Part shown: positions 1 through 8,181 of the stretch, piece by piece
Position numbering within the stretch: position 1 is the stretch's first letter
Layout of the letters: each line of letters starts with the position of its first letter
Assembly (NCBI GenBank): GCA_023249645.1
Contig: JAHFCF010000002.1
Location: forward strand, 62,001-126,000
DNA: 64,000 nucleotides
Source: Elusimicrobiota bacterium
GTDB lineage: Bacteria; Elusimicrobiota; Elusimicrobia; UBA1565; UBA9628
Direction: 5' to 3'
Position numbers and translations under genes: made by a program
Notes under the pieces: generated by a model
The model's input: the letters and a program-made list of their open reading frames with translations, nothing else
Database searches by the model: none
Told to the model about the DNA's origin: nothing

Positions 1-2027
1 ATGAGTGGCCGGCCGGCCGCGTTGCCCATGACGAAGGCCTCTCCGCCCTTGGCCCCGTAAAGGAAGGTCTGCCCCACATCCCCGTAGACCACGATGCGCC
101 CGGCCTTGAGGATCTGGCCCACCTGGTCCTGCGCGTTGCCATGCACGAAGATCTCCGCCCCATCGAGTCCCGAACCCAGGTAGTCGCCGCTCGATCCGTA
201 GACGTCGATGCGCACGCCCGCGCTTCCAGGCCCCAGGCCGCAGCCGAGGAACCGGTCGCCGCGCGCGCGGAAGATGACGAAGCGCTTCCAGCCCTGGCGA
301 ACGGCGTCCACGATGAGCCGGTTGACGGCCGAGGGCCCTTCCGGAGGGAAACCCTGGGCGTCGATGACCAAGGCCGCGCCGGGAGACTGAGGGGAAGGCA
401 GTCTGGCGGAGCGCGTGGAAGCTCGATCGACCCGGCAGTCCCCGGCCGCCGCCGGCAGTGCCGGCACGCTCTCGAGGATCGCGTTCACGGCGCGGTCCAC
501 GGCCGCCCAGACGAAGCCCGGCCTCTGCCTGCCCATATCCCAGCGGCGATCGCGCAGGACGCTGACCTCGTCCAAGGTCTTGCGCCAGCCCGATGAGGCG
601 AGCTTTCCGCGGACCTCGGAGAGGAACTCCGCGTCACGTCCGCGGCGCAGCAGGGACTTCAAGCCGTCCGAAGGCTCCAGAACCGGAGTCTCCTGCAGCT
701 GATCCTTCTCCGTGAAAAGTTCGTTGCCGAATTTATCGACGATATCCAGCTTCGCTTGGTCGCCTTCCCCCTGGACCGAGAAGACGAATGCCCCGCCGTC
801 CGTGCAGCTGCCGCCGCGGGCGTTCCAATAAGCGTCAGCGCAGGCGGGCACGTCCGGGTAGACCTGGGAGAGCTCCTCGAAGAAAGCGTCGATGGCCTGC
901 TTCTCCGAGGCGATGGCGCCGAAGCTCTTGGCCCCGCGCTGGACCGAGAAGACCTGCGGCCGAAGCATGGAGACGTCGGTGATGCCGATGAGCTGGGGAG
1001 AGAGGGTCTGTGGGTCGCAGCGGGCCACGATGAAGAACCACGGCCCGTCCGGGGAGCCGTTCAAGTGCGCGTTCTGCAGGGCCCGGTAGATGCGCTGGCG
1101 GCGCTTGCTCAAGCGCTCGAAATCGCCCTCGGGCGTGGGGCCCAGGGCCTCGATGACATGCTCCAGGGGATAGCCCAAGACGCGCGCGTAGTGGTCGAAG
1201 AGCAGGACCGAGACCTCGGTATCGGTCACGAAGAGCGGGACCATCCCCCGCTGGCGCAGATACTCGGTCACCGCGTAGTAGTTGGCAAAGTCGCCGTTAT
1301 GGACCAGGGCCTCGTGCAGACCGGCGAAGGGGTGCGCGCCGCCCGGATGCCAGACACGGCCGCGCGTGGGATAGCGCTGGTGCCCGATCCAGACCTTGGC
1401 CTGGGTCTCTTCCAGGCGATAGAAGCGGGCCACCTCCTCGGCGTAGCCCACGGCCTTGAGGATCATCAGGTCGCGGCCGTGCGAGAGCACGAAGGCTCGG
1501 GGAGGCGCGGCCTCGGCGTAGAAGCGGCGGTTGAGCTTGAAGCTGTTCTGGTAGACGAACTCATCCTCAGCCGCTGAGCGATCCGTGATCTGTGTCTCGG
1601 ACATGAAGCGTTCGAGCTCGGAAGCTTTTGCTCGGACAAAATAGCGCCAGACCGTGGGGGGCCGCAGTTCCAAGCCCACCGCGCGGTAGTCGCCCACGTC
1701 GGCTTGCCGTTCCATGTGCGTCACATCGAAGCGGGGGGTGATGAACTCGTTCTCCAAGGCCTGGCGCACGGATTCGTCGATATAGCCGATGTGCAGGGCA
1801 TAGTGCCGACGGTACTTCGGGAATAAGCCAGCGGCGGCCACGCCGCCGCCCTTGCCGTTGCCGCGGTTGCGCATCTGGCTGCACGGCCTGATGATGAGCT
1901 TGCCCGGCATGGGTACTGTGCCCACGATGCCGATGACCCCGCAGCCGCCCTCGCAATCGGGCTTGCCTGACGGGCGCAGCCCCTCGACGAGCCTCCTCCG
2001 GGCGGCTGTGATGGCCTCTTCGCTCAT
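1..2027 (-). CDS. Class II glutamine amidotransferase fused to GXGXG domain (3' end beyond window)
   Basis: The visible 675 codons begin with an N-terminal extension and then CGVIGIVG, with Cys29 as the likely class II (Ntn-type) glutaminase nucleophile, so about 28 residues would have to be cleaved or the Cys must act internally. The first ~400 residues look like the amidotransferase domain of split glutamate synthases. The last ~90 visible residues (GSGLDGAEIFVHGNAQDQVG, then GRIVVYGDVGQTFLYGAKGG) are the start of a GXGXG beta-helix as in the GltB C-terminus. The gene overlaps the preceding FMN-protein gene by ATGA, so the two are translationally coupled. Known family role: release ammonia from glutamine for a partner FMN synthase domain. 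It could serve glutamate synthase or an N-alkylglutamate-synthase-like reaction. The ORF track omits it because no stop lies in the window. Confidence 0.85.
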   Translation of the reverse strand, partial: MSEEAITAARRRLVEGLRPSGKPDCEGGCGVIGIVGTVPMPGKLIIRPCSQMRNRGNGKGGGVAAAGLFPKYRRHYALHIGYIDESVRQALENEFITPRFDVTHMERQADVGDYRAVGLELRPPTVWRYFVRAKASELERFMSETQITDRSAAEDEFVYQNSFKLNRRFYAEAAPPRAFVLSHGRDLMILKAVGYAEEVARFYRLEETQAKVWIGHQRYPTRGRVWHPGGAHPFAGLHEALVHNGDFANYYAVTEYLRQRGMVPLFVTDTEVSVLLFDHYARVLGYPLEHVIEALGPTPEGDFERLSKRRQRIYRALQNAHLNGSPDGPWFFIVARCDPQTLSPQLIGITDVSMLRPQVFSVQRGAKSFGAIASEKQAIDAFFEELSQVYPDVPACADAYWNARGGSCTDGGAFVFSVQGEGDQAKLDIVDKFGNELFTEKDQLQETPVLEPSDGLKSLLRRGRDAEFLSEVRGKLASSGWRKTLDEVSVLRDRRWDMGRQRPGFVWAAVDRAVNAILESVPALPAAAGDCRVDRASTRSARLPSPQSPGAALVIDAQGFPPEGPSAVNRLIVDAVRQGWKRFVIFRARGDRFLGCGLGPGSAGVRIDVYGSSGDYLGSGLDGAEIFVHGNAQDQVGQILKAGRIVVYGDVGQTFLYGAKGGEAFVMGNAAGRPL

Positions 2028-4912
2028 GATTCGATGGACTCCAGCAGATCGCGTCGGCCGCGGAGCTCGGCGATGCTCTTCAGGCCCAAGGCGGCCAGCT
2101 TGCGGCGCATCCTCTGCATCCAGGCGCGGTACATGCTCTCGATGCGGCCGGCCACCCACTCGGGCTCCAGGCGGCGGCTCAAGACCGGATCGGTCGTGGC
2201 GATGCCGATGGGACAACCCCGGCCGCGCTCACAGTTGCAGCAGCGCACGCAATCGATGGCCACGAGCTCCGCCGTGCCGATGACGCAGCCGTCCGCGCCC
2301 AGGGCCACGGCCTTCAAGACGTCATCGGTCGTGCGCACGCCGCCGCTGGCCATCAGGGTCACGTGGTCTCGGATGCCTTCCTTGACCAGGAAATCATGGA
2401 CCTGCACGATGCCGTATTCGATGGGCTGGGCGATGTTCTTCTTGGCGATGTCCGGAGCCGCCCCGGTCCCGCCATAGCCGCCGTCGAGGTGGATGATGTG
2501 CGCCCCGGCATAGTAGGCGCCCACGGCCACCATGTCCACGTCGCCGGGAGTGGAGACCTTGACCGAGAGCAGGAGCTCCGGCTTGATGGAGCGGACCCAG
2601 TCGAGGTGCTTCTTGTGGTCCTCGACGGAATAGACGCTGTGGAACGGGAACGGAGAGAAGAGGCTCGTGCCCGGCACGGCCTCGCGCATGGCCGCGACAG
2701 CCGGCGTGTTCTTTTCTCCCAGGAGATGGCCGCCCAGGCCCGGCTTGGCCCCCTGCGCGTACTTAAACTCCACCAGCCGCGCGCGCTGGATGGTCTCCTC
2801 GCGCACGCCGAAGAGGCCGGTGGCGATCTGCGTGATGATGTGGTCCGCATAAGGCTTGAGCTCGTCGGGATAGCCTCCCTCGCCGGTCGAGGTGAAGGTG
2901 TGCAGGCGCTGAGCGGCCAAGGCGCGCCCCTGCATGACGGCCAGCGACACGGATCCATAGGACATCCCGCCGCCGTAGATCGGCAAGCCCAGCCGGATGC
3001 GCGGGCCTTCCGGGCGGCGGTTGAGGTCCAAGGACAGATCGACATCCTCGGGCCGGATCTTGCTCGGCGGGCTTGAACGCCAGCGCAACAGATCAAACCC
3101 TCCGCCGGAGTCGCCGCGAGGCTCGTCCGATCCGTCATTCTTCCCGTGGGCGCGGGCGTCTCGCCAGACACCTTGCAGCAGGCCAGCTGTCCAACGCTTG
3201 TCTCCCAAGGTGCGCGGCAACTCGGAGGGCTCCACGCGGATGGCCTGCCAGGGGCAGATCTTGACGCAGGATTGCGTGCCGGAAAGGCAGGACTGCCCGG
3301 TGCAGCGATCATGACGAGGCTCATCGAGCTTGAGCTTTCCGTCCCCTCGGGAAAACACCCCCTGAGGACAGGCCGGCACGCAGAGTCCGCAGTCCGTGCA
3401 GCGGGCCCGGTCGATCAAGACGTTGAAGGAGGGCAGATCATCGGCGAATCTGGAAAGGCAAGAGTCCGTATTCGTAGTCTTCGTCTCCTCCGGCAAGCGG
3501 GGAGGGACTTTCGCCTGCGAGGACGATGGTCCAGAGGCCATCGTCAGTCTTTTCTTAAAATCCTGACGCGCGGCGTCGGCGAAGATGGCCCGGCCGGTCT
3601 CTCCGCGCAGGCGGCGCACGTCGCGCATGCCCATGGCTCCCAGGACCTCGAGGAGCTGGTCGCGCCAGGCCAACATCAGGTTGATCATGCGCGTAGCGCC
3701 CCATTGCGGATCCACCTTCTCCAGACCCCGCGGACAGGGATGCCCGGATCGGCATTCGCCGCAGAGGTGGCATTCGAGGGCCACGAAGAGCGGCAGGTCG
3801 ACCATGACGGCGTCCGCGCCCAGGATGATGGCCTTGGGCACGTGCTCGGCCGCGATGATGCCGCCCGAGGCCAAGAGGGTCACGCGGTCGCGCAGTCCGG
3901 CCTCCACGAGGCCGAGATGGACCTGGCGCAAGCGGGAGATCAAGGTCTCCCCGTCGGGCATGAGCCCCAGACTGTCGCCCGCCAGATGCAGGGTCTCTCC
4001 CATCCCGCCAGCAAGCCGCAGCGCCTCGGCCAATGACTCCTTGCCACCCGAGAGGCGATGCACGGTCAGGAGCTGGGGATTGATCCGCTTGGCCAGCGGC
4101 GCGGTCTCATCCGTCCAGGTGCCCGGCAAGAACTCCACCATGCTCGCCCATTCGAGCAGCTGGCGGTGCCGTTGCAAGTCCTGGGCGTCGATGCGCACGA
4201 TGAGATGGTTGAAATGCTCCTTCAGGGCTCCCGGCAGTCCATCGGCGGCAATGGCAGCGAAGCTGCTCAGCGCGCGCGCGCAGAGGGCCAGAGCCTTGAG
4301 GGCTCCCGGAGCGTCGCCCACGCCCGGAAGGTCCGGGACCTGGAAGAGGACCGGCAGGGAGATCTCCCGCGTGGGCGGGATGGGGGTGAGGAGATTGCCC
4401 TCCTCATCGTAGCGCATGCCGCAGAGGTTGGAAAGCTTGCGGCCGAGGTCGACGACAGTTGAGATGTGCTCTCGGCCGTGGATGCCGTCGCGGGTGGGAC
4501 GAACGATCTCGGACATGTCCGTCCAGAGGCCGTCGAAGCCGGCGCCGTCGAAGGGGCCGCCGTAGCCGGCCCCGCTGACCGGGATCTTGCCGGTCGAGGC
4601 CTGCTCGAGGGTGACGCGCATGACCGCCGGCGGGAAAGAGGCGTCGCCCTGTTTCAGGAAAGCGGGGTCCTCGATCATGCGCAGGGCATGGCGCGGACAG
4701 TCGAAAACGCAGGCGAAGCACGCCCGGCAGCAGGCCCCATCCGGCTCGGCCATGAGGCGCAGATCCTCCGGCCTGCGGGAGTGGCACTCGTAGGGGCAGG
4801 ACGCGATGCAGGTCCCGCAGGAGATGCAGCGGTCGCTGCGCTCCACGCGCCGGGGCGCCAGCACGGGGAAGCGGCCCGCGGCGCGCCGGGACTTCTCCGA
4901 TGAGCCGCTCAT
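2024..4912 (-). CDS. Ferredoxin/glutamate-synthase-like FMN protein with two tandem modules
   Basis: A 962-residue protein made of two similar halves. Each half has a dicluster ferredoxin segment (CISCGTCIASCP and CRACFACVFDCP; then CTDCGLCVPACP and a second Cys group) followed by a glutamate-synthase-type TIM barrel ending in ASGG, LGAD and a Cys-rich tail. The second half keeps the FMN/substrate loop GGYGGTGAAP, while the first half lacks it and looks catalytically dead. I start at the ATG at 4912 rather than the GTG at 4933, because this ATG overlaps the upstream stop as ATGA and has AGGGA seven bases before it. The gene also overlaps the next gene by ATGA. Likely role: the electron-fed synthase subunit that condenses glutaminase-derived ammonia with a 2-oxo acid. 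Confidence 0.85.
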   Translation of the reverse strand: MSGSSEKSRRAAGRFPVLAPRRVERSDRCISCGTCIASCPYECHSRRPEDLRLMAEPDGACCRACFACVFDCPRHALRMIEDPAFLKQGDASFPPAVMRVTLEQASTGKIPVSGAGYGGPFDGAGFDGLWTDMSEIVRPTRDGIHGREHISTVVDLGRKLSNLCGMRYDEEGNLLTPIPPTREISLPVLFQVPDLPGVGDAPGALKALALCARALSSFAAIAADGLPGALKEHFNHLIVRIDAQDLQRHRQLLEWASMVEFLPGTWTDETAPLAKRINPQLLTVHRLSGGKESLAEALRLAGGMGETLHLAGDSLGLMPDGETLISRLRQVHLGLVEAGLRDRVTLLASGGIIAAEHVPKAIILGADAVMVDLPLFVALECHLCGECRSGHPCPRGLEKVDPQWGATRMINLMLAWRDQLLEVLGAMGMRDVRRLRGETGRAIFADAARQDFKKRLTMASGPSSSQAKVPPRLPEETKTTNTDSCLSRFADDLPSFNVLIDRARCTDCGLCVPACPQGVFSRGDGKLKLDEPRHDRCTGQSCLSGTQSCVKICPWQAIRVEPSELPRTLGDKRWTAGLLQGVWRDARAHGKNDGSDEPRGDSGGGFDLLRWRSSPPSKIRPEDVDLSLDLNRRPEGPRIRLGLPIYGGGMSYGSVSLAVMQGRALAAQRLHTFTSTGEGGYPDELKPYADHIITQIATGLFGVREETIQRARLVEFKYAQGAKPGLGGHLLGEKNTPAVAAMREAVPGTSLFSPFPFHSVYSVEDHKKHLDWVRSIKPELLLSVKVSTPGDVDMVAVGAYYAGAHIIHLDGGYGGTGAAPDIAKKNIAQPIEYGIVQVHDFLVKEGIRDHVTLMASGGVRTTDDVLKAVALGADGCVIGTAELVAIDCVRCCNCERGRGCPIGIATTDPVLSRRLEPEWVAGRIESMYRAWMQRMRRKLAALGLKSIAELRGRRDLLESIES

Positions 4913-6819
4913 CGGGATGTCCCTGGCCGCCACTCAGGCCGCAGAAGTCCATAGGACTGCGCCACTTCCGGGGAGATCTTGTCCACCCTGGCCGCGAAAT
5001 CCGCGATGAGCTTGTCCGGCCTGCCGTGGAGCAAGGCCACAGATTTTTCCAGGACATCGTAGCAGGCGCGCAAAGGCAAGGCGGTCTGGCAGACCTCCTC
5101 GCAGAGCCCGCAATGCACGCATTGGAACATGCTCTGGGCGGCTTCGGCGGAAAGCCCATGCCCTAAAGCCTGCGCCGCCTCGAGCTTGCCGCGCGCGGTG
5201 GTGAGTTCTTCGCGGGTCACGATCCAGGCCGGGCAGACTGCGATGCAGGAACCGCAGGCCGTGCAGCGCTCGGCGGTCTCCTTGAGGAGCGCTGGGCCAG
5301 AGGCCGCCGCATCCGGCACGGACCATGCCTCGCCCGTGGGCCGGGCCAAGCCACGCGCCGCCAGGCCCAGGAGGGGGGAAAACCACCGGGCCAGCCGCAA
5401 ACCGATGACGTGAAGGATCGGTTGCAGGATCCAATCCCGCAAACTGAAGAAACCTGGCCTGGAAAGCGACTTGTGCGGGTTGAGGAGATTGTGCGGGTCG
5501 ACCTGGGCCTTGAGCGCCGACCTTCGGGATCTGACGAAGGGCAGGTTCCAGAGGCCGATCCCGTAAGGCCGTCCGCCGAAAGTCAGGGCCGCATGGGTGA
5601 GCAGCTGCACCAGAAGGAGGCGCAGTGGGTAATCCGCCCCGGCCGGGTCGCAGAGAAAAGTGAGGATGACCACCGAGTCCAGACTGTCCTGGGACTGATG
5701 GAACGATGTCTCGCAGGCCAGTTCATCTCCGAACCGTTGCGCCAGGCGTCGGGCATCGGCCAGATAGGCCGGCAGCCGGCCGTGCGGCAGGAGGACCTCG
5801 CTGGCCAGCATGCCGGGCCCGCGGCGCTGGGCCTTCATGGGGTAGAACCGTTCAGACCAAAGATAGCGCGCGGCCAAGACCGCGGCAACGCGGTGCGGGG
5901 GCAATCCTTTATGCTCCAGGAATTTCCCCGCTGACGCGGCATCGTCGAAATGAAGGAGCACCGCGCTTTGGGCTTCCACGATGTCATCCTTCAGGCCGGT
6001 CTTGTCCTTGAACAGGGCGTTCTCTTCCTTAAGACGCGCCGCATCGTAGGATTGAAGGTGCGTGGGCTTGTGCTGAGACGCGATCACGGCCTCCAGGAAC
6101 GAAGAGGCTCTCTGGTCGTCGTCAAAGTAGAACAAAAGGGGGTGGCTCTCCCGCGCCGCCGGACGCAAGGCCAAGGTGAGCTCAGTGATGAGCCCGAGCT
6201 GACCCTCGGCGCCAAAAAAATCAGCCATCCGGGGATCCGAGGACTTAAGGTCCCAGACCTCGCCGCAAGGCATCACCACGCGCATTCCCTGGACCGCCTC
6301 ACGAAGAGGACCGTACTTAAAGCCGTTCAAGCCTCGGCCGCCGGTCGAGACCCAGCCCGCGACGGTTGAAAAAAGGCCGGTCGGCGTGGTCCTGGGAGCC
6401 AGACCATGCGGCGAGACGGCATCCACAAGATCAGCCCAGCGCACCCCCGGCTCTACCGTGGCCGTGCGGGCCGCTGGATCCACGGACAGCACGCGGTTCA
6501 TGGACGAGAAGTCAGCCACGACCCCGGCCTCGGTCGGGACCGCGCCGCCAAAGGCCGAACTCGACACCCCGCGCGCAAAGAGGGCCAGCCCGCGCTCCCG
6601 GCAGAATTCGGTCAGGACTAAGACGTCGTCCTGCGTCCGCGGCTGGACCACCAGGAGGGGGGAGCGGGGCAATAGCGCGCGTTCCATGAAACCCGGCAGA
6701 CGGGCGAGGTCACGACGGCACAGGCTCCGCTCGAAATCGTCGGCGATGACCCGGCTGCCGACGGAAAGACGAGGACGGAGCGCTTCGACGGCCTCGGCGG
6801 CTGATGAGCGCGCTGTCAT
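4909..6819 (-). CDS. FAD-linked oxidase (GlcD/D-lactate dehydrogenase type) with C-terminal Fe-S clusters
   Basis: A 636-residue protein. The N-terminal ~210 residues form a PCMH-type FAD-binding domain (VVQPRTQDDVLVL, GGRGLNGFKYG, GAEGQLGLITELTLALRP). A FAD-oxidase C-terminal domain follows, and the last ~110 residues carry two four-Cys groups (CTACGSCIAVCP, CVHCGLCEEVCQ) as in glycolate oxidase GlcF or heterodisulfide-reductase-like partners. The family oxidises 2-hydroxy acids and passes electrons through Fe-S centres. The ORF track starts at 7188, but that extension is only the shadow of the OsmC gene; the ATG at 6819 fits the domain start. It is first in an operon with the FMN and glutaminase genes. 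Substrate is unknown; D-2-hydroxyglutarate would fit the neighbours (inference). Confidence 0.82.
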   Translation of the reverse strand: MTARSSAAEAVEALRPRLSVGSRVIADDFERSLCRRDLARLPGFMERALLPRSPLLVVQPRTQDDVLVLTEFCRERGLALFARGVSSSAFGGAVPTEAGVVADFSSMNRVLSVDPAARTATVEPGVRWADLVDAVSPHGLAPRTTPTGLFSTVAGWVSTGGRGLNGFKYGPLREAVQGMRVVMPCGEVWDLKSSDPRMADFFGAEGQLGLITELTLALRPAARESHPLLFYFDDDQRASSFLEAVIASQHKPTHLQSYDAARLKEENALFKDKTGLKDDIVEAQSAVLLHFDDAASAGKFLEHKGLPPHRVAAVLAARYLWSERFYPMKAQRRGPGMLASEVLLPHGRLPAYLADARRLAQRFGDELACETSFHQSQDSLDSVVILTFLCDPAGADYPLRLLLVQLLTHAALTFGGRPYGIGLWNLPFVRSRRSALKAQVDPHNLLNPHKSLSRPGFFSLRDWILQPILHVIGLRLARWFSPLLGLAARGLARPTGEAWSVPDAAASGPALLKETAERCTACGSCIAVCPAWIVTREELTTARGKLEAAQALGHGLSAEAAQSMFQCVHCGLCEEVCQTALPLRACYDVLEKSVALLHGRPDKLIADFAARVDKISPEVAQSYGLLRPEWRPGTSR

Positions 6820-6825
6820 GAGGAA

Positions 6826-6843
6826 GGTATAGATGATTATACC
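6826..6843. promoter_or_regulatory. Inverted repeat GGTATA-N6-TATACC at the start of the FAD-oxidase operon
   Basis: The sequence ggtatagatgattatacc is a perfect 6-bp dyad with a 6-bp spacer, seven bases upstream of the ATG at 6819. On the minus strand it contains TATAAT, so it can be both the -10 box and an operator. No good -35 hexamer is seen. No regulator can be assigned. Confidence 0.4.
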
Positions 6844-6880
6844 AAATGCACGATCAACCGCTGAGGACCACTGGGCCGAC

Positions 6881-7276
6881 TCACACCACCCGCGTCTTGA
6901 TCTCGAATTGGGGCGGCGCCTGCAGGTGGCGCTTGACCGTGCAGAGGTTGGCGGCGCTGACCAGGCTGTCTTTATACTTTTCAGGAAAACTCTTGGGGAT
7001 ACGGATCTCGAGGCTGATCCGGGTCGCCAAGTGCTTATCCGGATCCCAAAGAGCCGTCTGCACGAGCTCGATGCCATCCGTAGGGATGCGGCGTTTCCGG
7101 CAGAAGCTGAGCACGAAAAAGCCCGCGCAGGTGCCCAGGGAGGCCAAGAACAGCTGGAAGGGCGAGGGAGCCAGACCTTCGCCTCCATCCTCCAGCGGCT
7201 GATCGGTCAGGACCTTGAGCCCCGCAAAATCAGCAGCCACCTTCTGATTTCCTTGAAAGCTGATCCTCATTTCCAT
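6881..7276 (-). CDS. OsmC/YhfA-family thiol peroxidase-like protein
   Basis: A 131-residue protein with the OsmC fold signature: SPFQLFLASLGTCAGFFV carries the first conserved Cys and AANLCTVKRHL the second. OsmC/Ohr proteins reduce organic hydroperoxides, and several also act on persulfides. I chose the second ATG (7276) because the TGAGGAGG Shine-Dalgarno sequence directly abuts the first ATG (7282) but sits six bases before the second. It is divergent from an ArsR-type regulator and a rhodanese across an AT-rich palindrome, which suggests shared control by reactive sulfur or peroxide. It ends 62 bases before the FAD-oxidase start and may read into it. Confidence 0.82.
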   Translation of the reverse strand: MEMRISFQGNQKVAADFAGLKVLTDQPLEDGGEGLAPSPFQLFLASLGTCAGFFVLSFCRKRRIPTDGIELVQTALWDPDKHLATRISLEIRIPKSFPEKYKDSLVSAANLCTVKRHLQAPPQFEIKTRVV

Positions 7277-7310
7277 GTTCATCCTCCTCAGGGCTAGACA
7301 AGTATATAAT

Positions 7311-7324
7311 AATATTATAATATT
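7311..7324. promoter_or_regulatory. AT-rich perfect palindrome, candidate ArsR-family operator
   Basis: AATATTATAATATT is a perfect 14-bp palindrome inside a ~30-bp all-A/T tract (agtatataataatattataatattttaa) between the divergent OsmC and ArsR starts. In a GC-rich chromosome this stands out. Sulfide-sensing ArsR proteins of the BigR type are known to bind AT-rich dyads, so this is the natural site for autoregulation. It lies six bases before the regulator ATG, so bound protein would cover the start region. Confidence 0.55.
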
Positions 7325-7329
7325 TTAAT

Positions 7330-7635
7330 ATGAATAACAAGGCGCTTGAATCCATGCTTCAAAGCTGCGAGACGACCGCCCGCATCCTGAAGATGCTGGC
7401 CCACCCCCGCCGACTGCAGATCCTCTGCCATCTCTGCGGCGACGAGAAGACCGTGGGGGAGCTCGAGCGCCTGTGCGGCGCCTCGCAGTCCCAGGTCTCG
7501 CAGTTTCTGGGACGCATGAGCAGCGAGGGGCTGGTGGCCGGGCGCCGCACGGGCCATCACGTCTCCTACCGCATCGAAGACCCGCAGATCCTCGCGCTCA
7601 TCTTGTCCCTGCACAAGATCTTCTGTCCCCGCTAA
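7330..7635 (+). CDS. ArsR-family transcriptional repressor, BigR/SqrR-like dithiol sensor
   Basis: A 101-residue winged-helix protein (LKMLAHPRRLQILCHL, then the recognition helix around SQSQVSQFLGRMSSEGLVAG). Cys33 in QILCHL and Cys99 near the C-terminus (KIFCPR) sit where BigR/SqrR-type persulfide sensors have their reactive pair; Cys13, Cys36 and Cys49 are extra. No Shine-Dalgarno sequence precedes the ATG, and the AT-rich palindrome ends six bases upstream, so the message may be leaderless. The rhodanese gene follows after ten bases. Family knowledge: the apo form represses, and dithiol oxidation or persulfidation releases DNA. An arsenic or metal sensor is less likely given the Cys spacing and neighbours. 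Confidence 0.82.
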   Translation: MNNKALESMLQSCETTARILKMLAHPRRLQILCHLCGDEKTVGELERLCGASQSQVSQFLGRMSSEGLVAGRRTGHHVSYRIEDPQILALILSLHKIFCPR

Positions 7636-7645
7636 GGAGGCGACC

Positions 7646-8140
7646 ATGCAACCCGTGATCCTGGACGTGAGAGAAAAAGACGAGTTCGAGGCGGAGCATG
7701 TCCCCGGCTCGCTCTGGGTGCCTCTCTCGCAATTCGCGCAGCAGGCTCCGGGCGTGCTGCAGAATCTCGTCGGCAAGCAGGTCCTGATCCTGTGCCGCAG
7801 CGGCAACAGGGCGCGGCTGGCTCGCCAACAGATCGCGCAGCTCGGCTTCGCGGACCAGATCCGCTGCGAGGTCTACGCGGGGGGGATCCTGGAGTGGGCC
7901 AAGCAGGGCAAGCCCGTGGTGACGCGCCAGAAGAGCCATCTTCCGGTCATGCGCCAGGTCCTGCTGATCGCCGGCCTTCTGGTCTTGGTTTCGGTCCTTC
8001 TGAGTTTTCTTCTGGATCAGCGCATCGCCTGGCTCGCGGCGCTCATCGGCGCCGGCCTTGCTTTTGCCGGCCTCACGGGATTCTGCCTGTTGGCCGAGCT
8101 CCTGGCCAAGATGCCCTGGAATCAGACTCCGAACTCATAG
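7646..8140 (+). CDS. Membrane-anchored rhodanese (YgaP-like)
   Basis: A 164-residue protein. Residues 1-90 form a rhodanese domain with the active-site loop LCRSGNRA (Cys50). The C-terminal part has two hydrophobic helices (VLLIAGLLVLVSVLLSFLL and the AALIGAGLAFAGLTGFCLL segment), the DUF2892/YgaP transmembrane unit. YgaP-type proteins are inner-membrane sulfurtransferases that move persulfide sulfur. A clear Shine-Dalgarno sequence (AAGGAGGCGACC) precedes the ATG, ten bases after the ArsR gene, so both are one operon. Together with the divergent OsmC gene this looks like a sulfane-sulfur response set. Confidence 0.85.
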   Translation: MQPVILDVREKDEFEAEHVPGSLWVPLSQFAQQAPGVLQNLVGKQVLILCRSGNRARLARQQIAQLGFADQIRCEVYAGGILEWAKQGKPVVTRQKSHLPVMRQVLLIAGLLVLVSVLLSFLLDQRIAWLAALIGAGLAFAGLTGFCLLAELLAKMPWNQTPNS

Positions 8141-8181
8141 CGACAGGGACTTTCCCAAGCAATCCGCTAAGAGTGGGCGGC

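Noticed and set aside
6820-7188. N-terminal extension of the FAD oxidase in the ORF track
   Set aside because: It is the shadow of the OsmC gene, which has clear family motifs in another frame.
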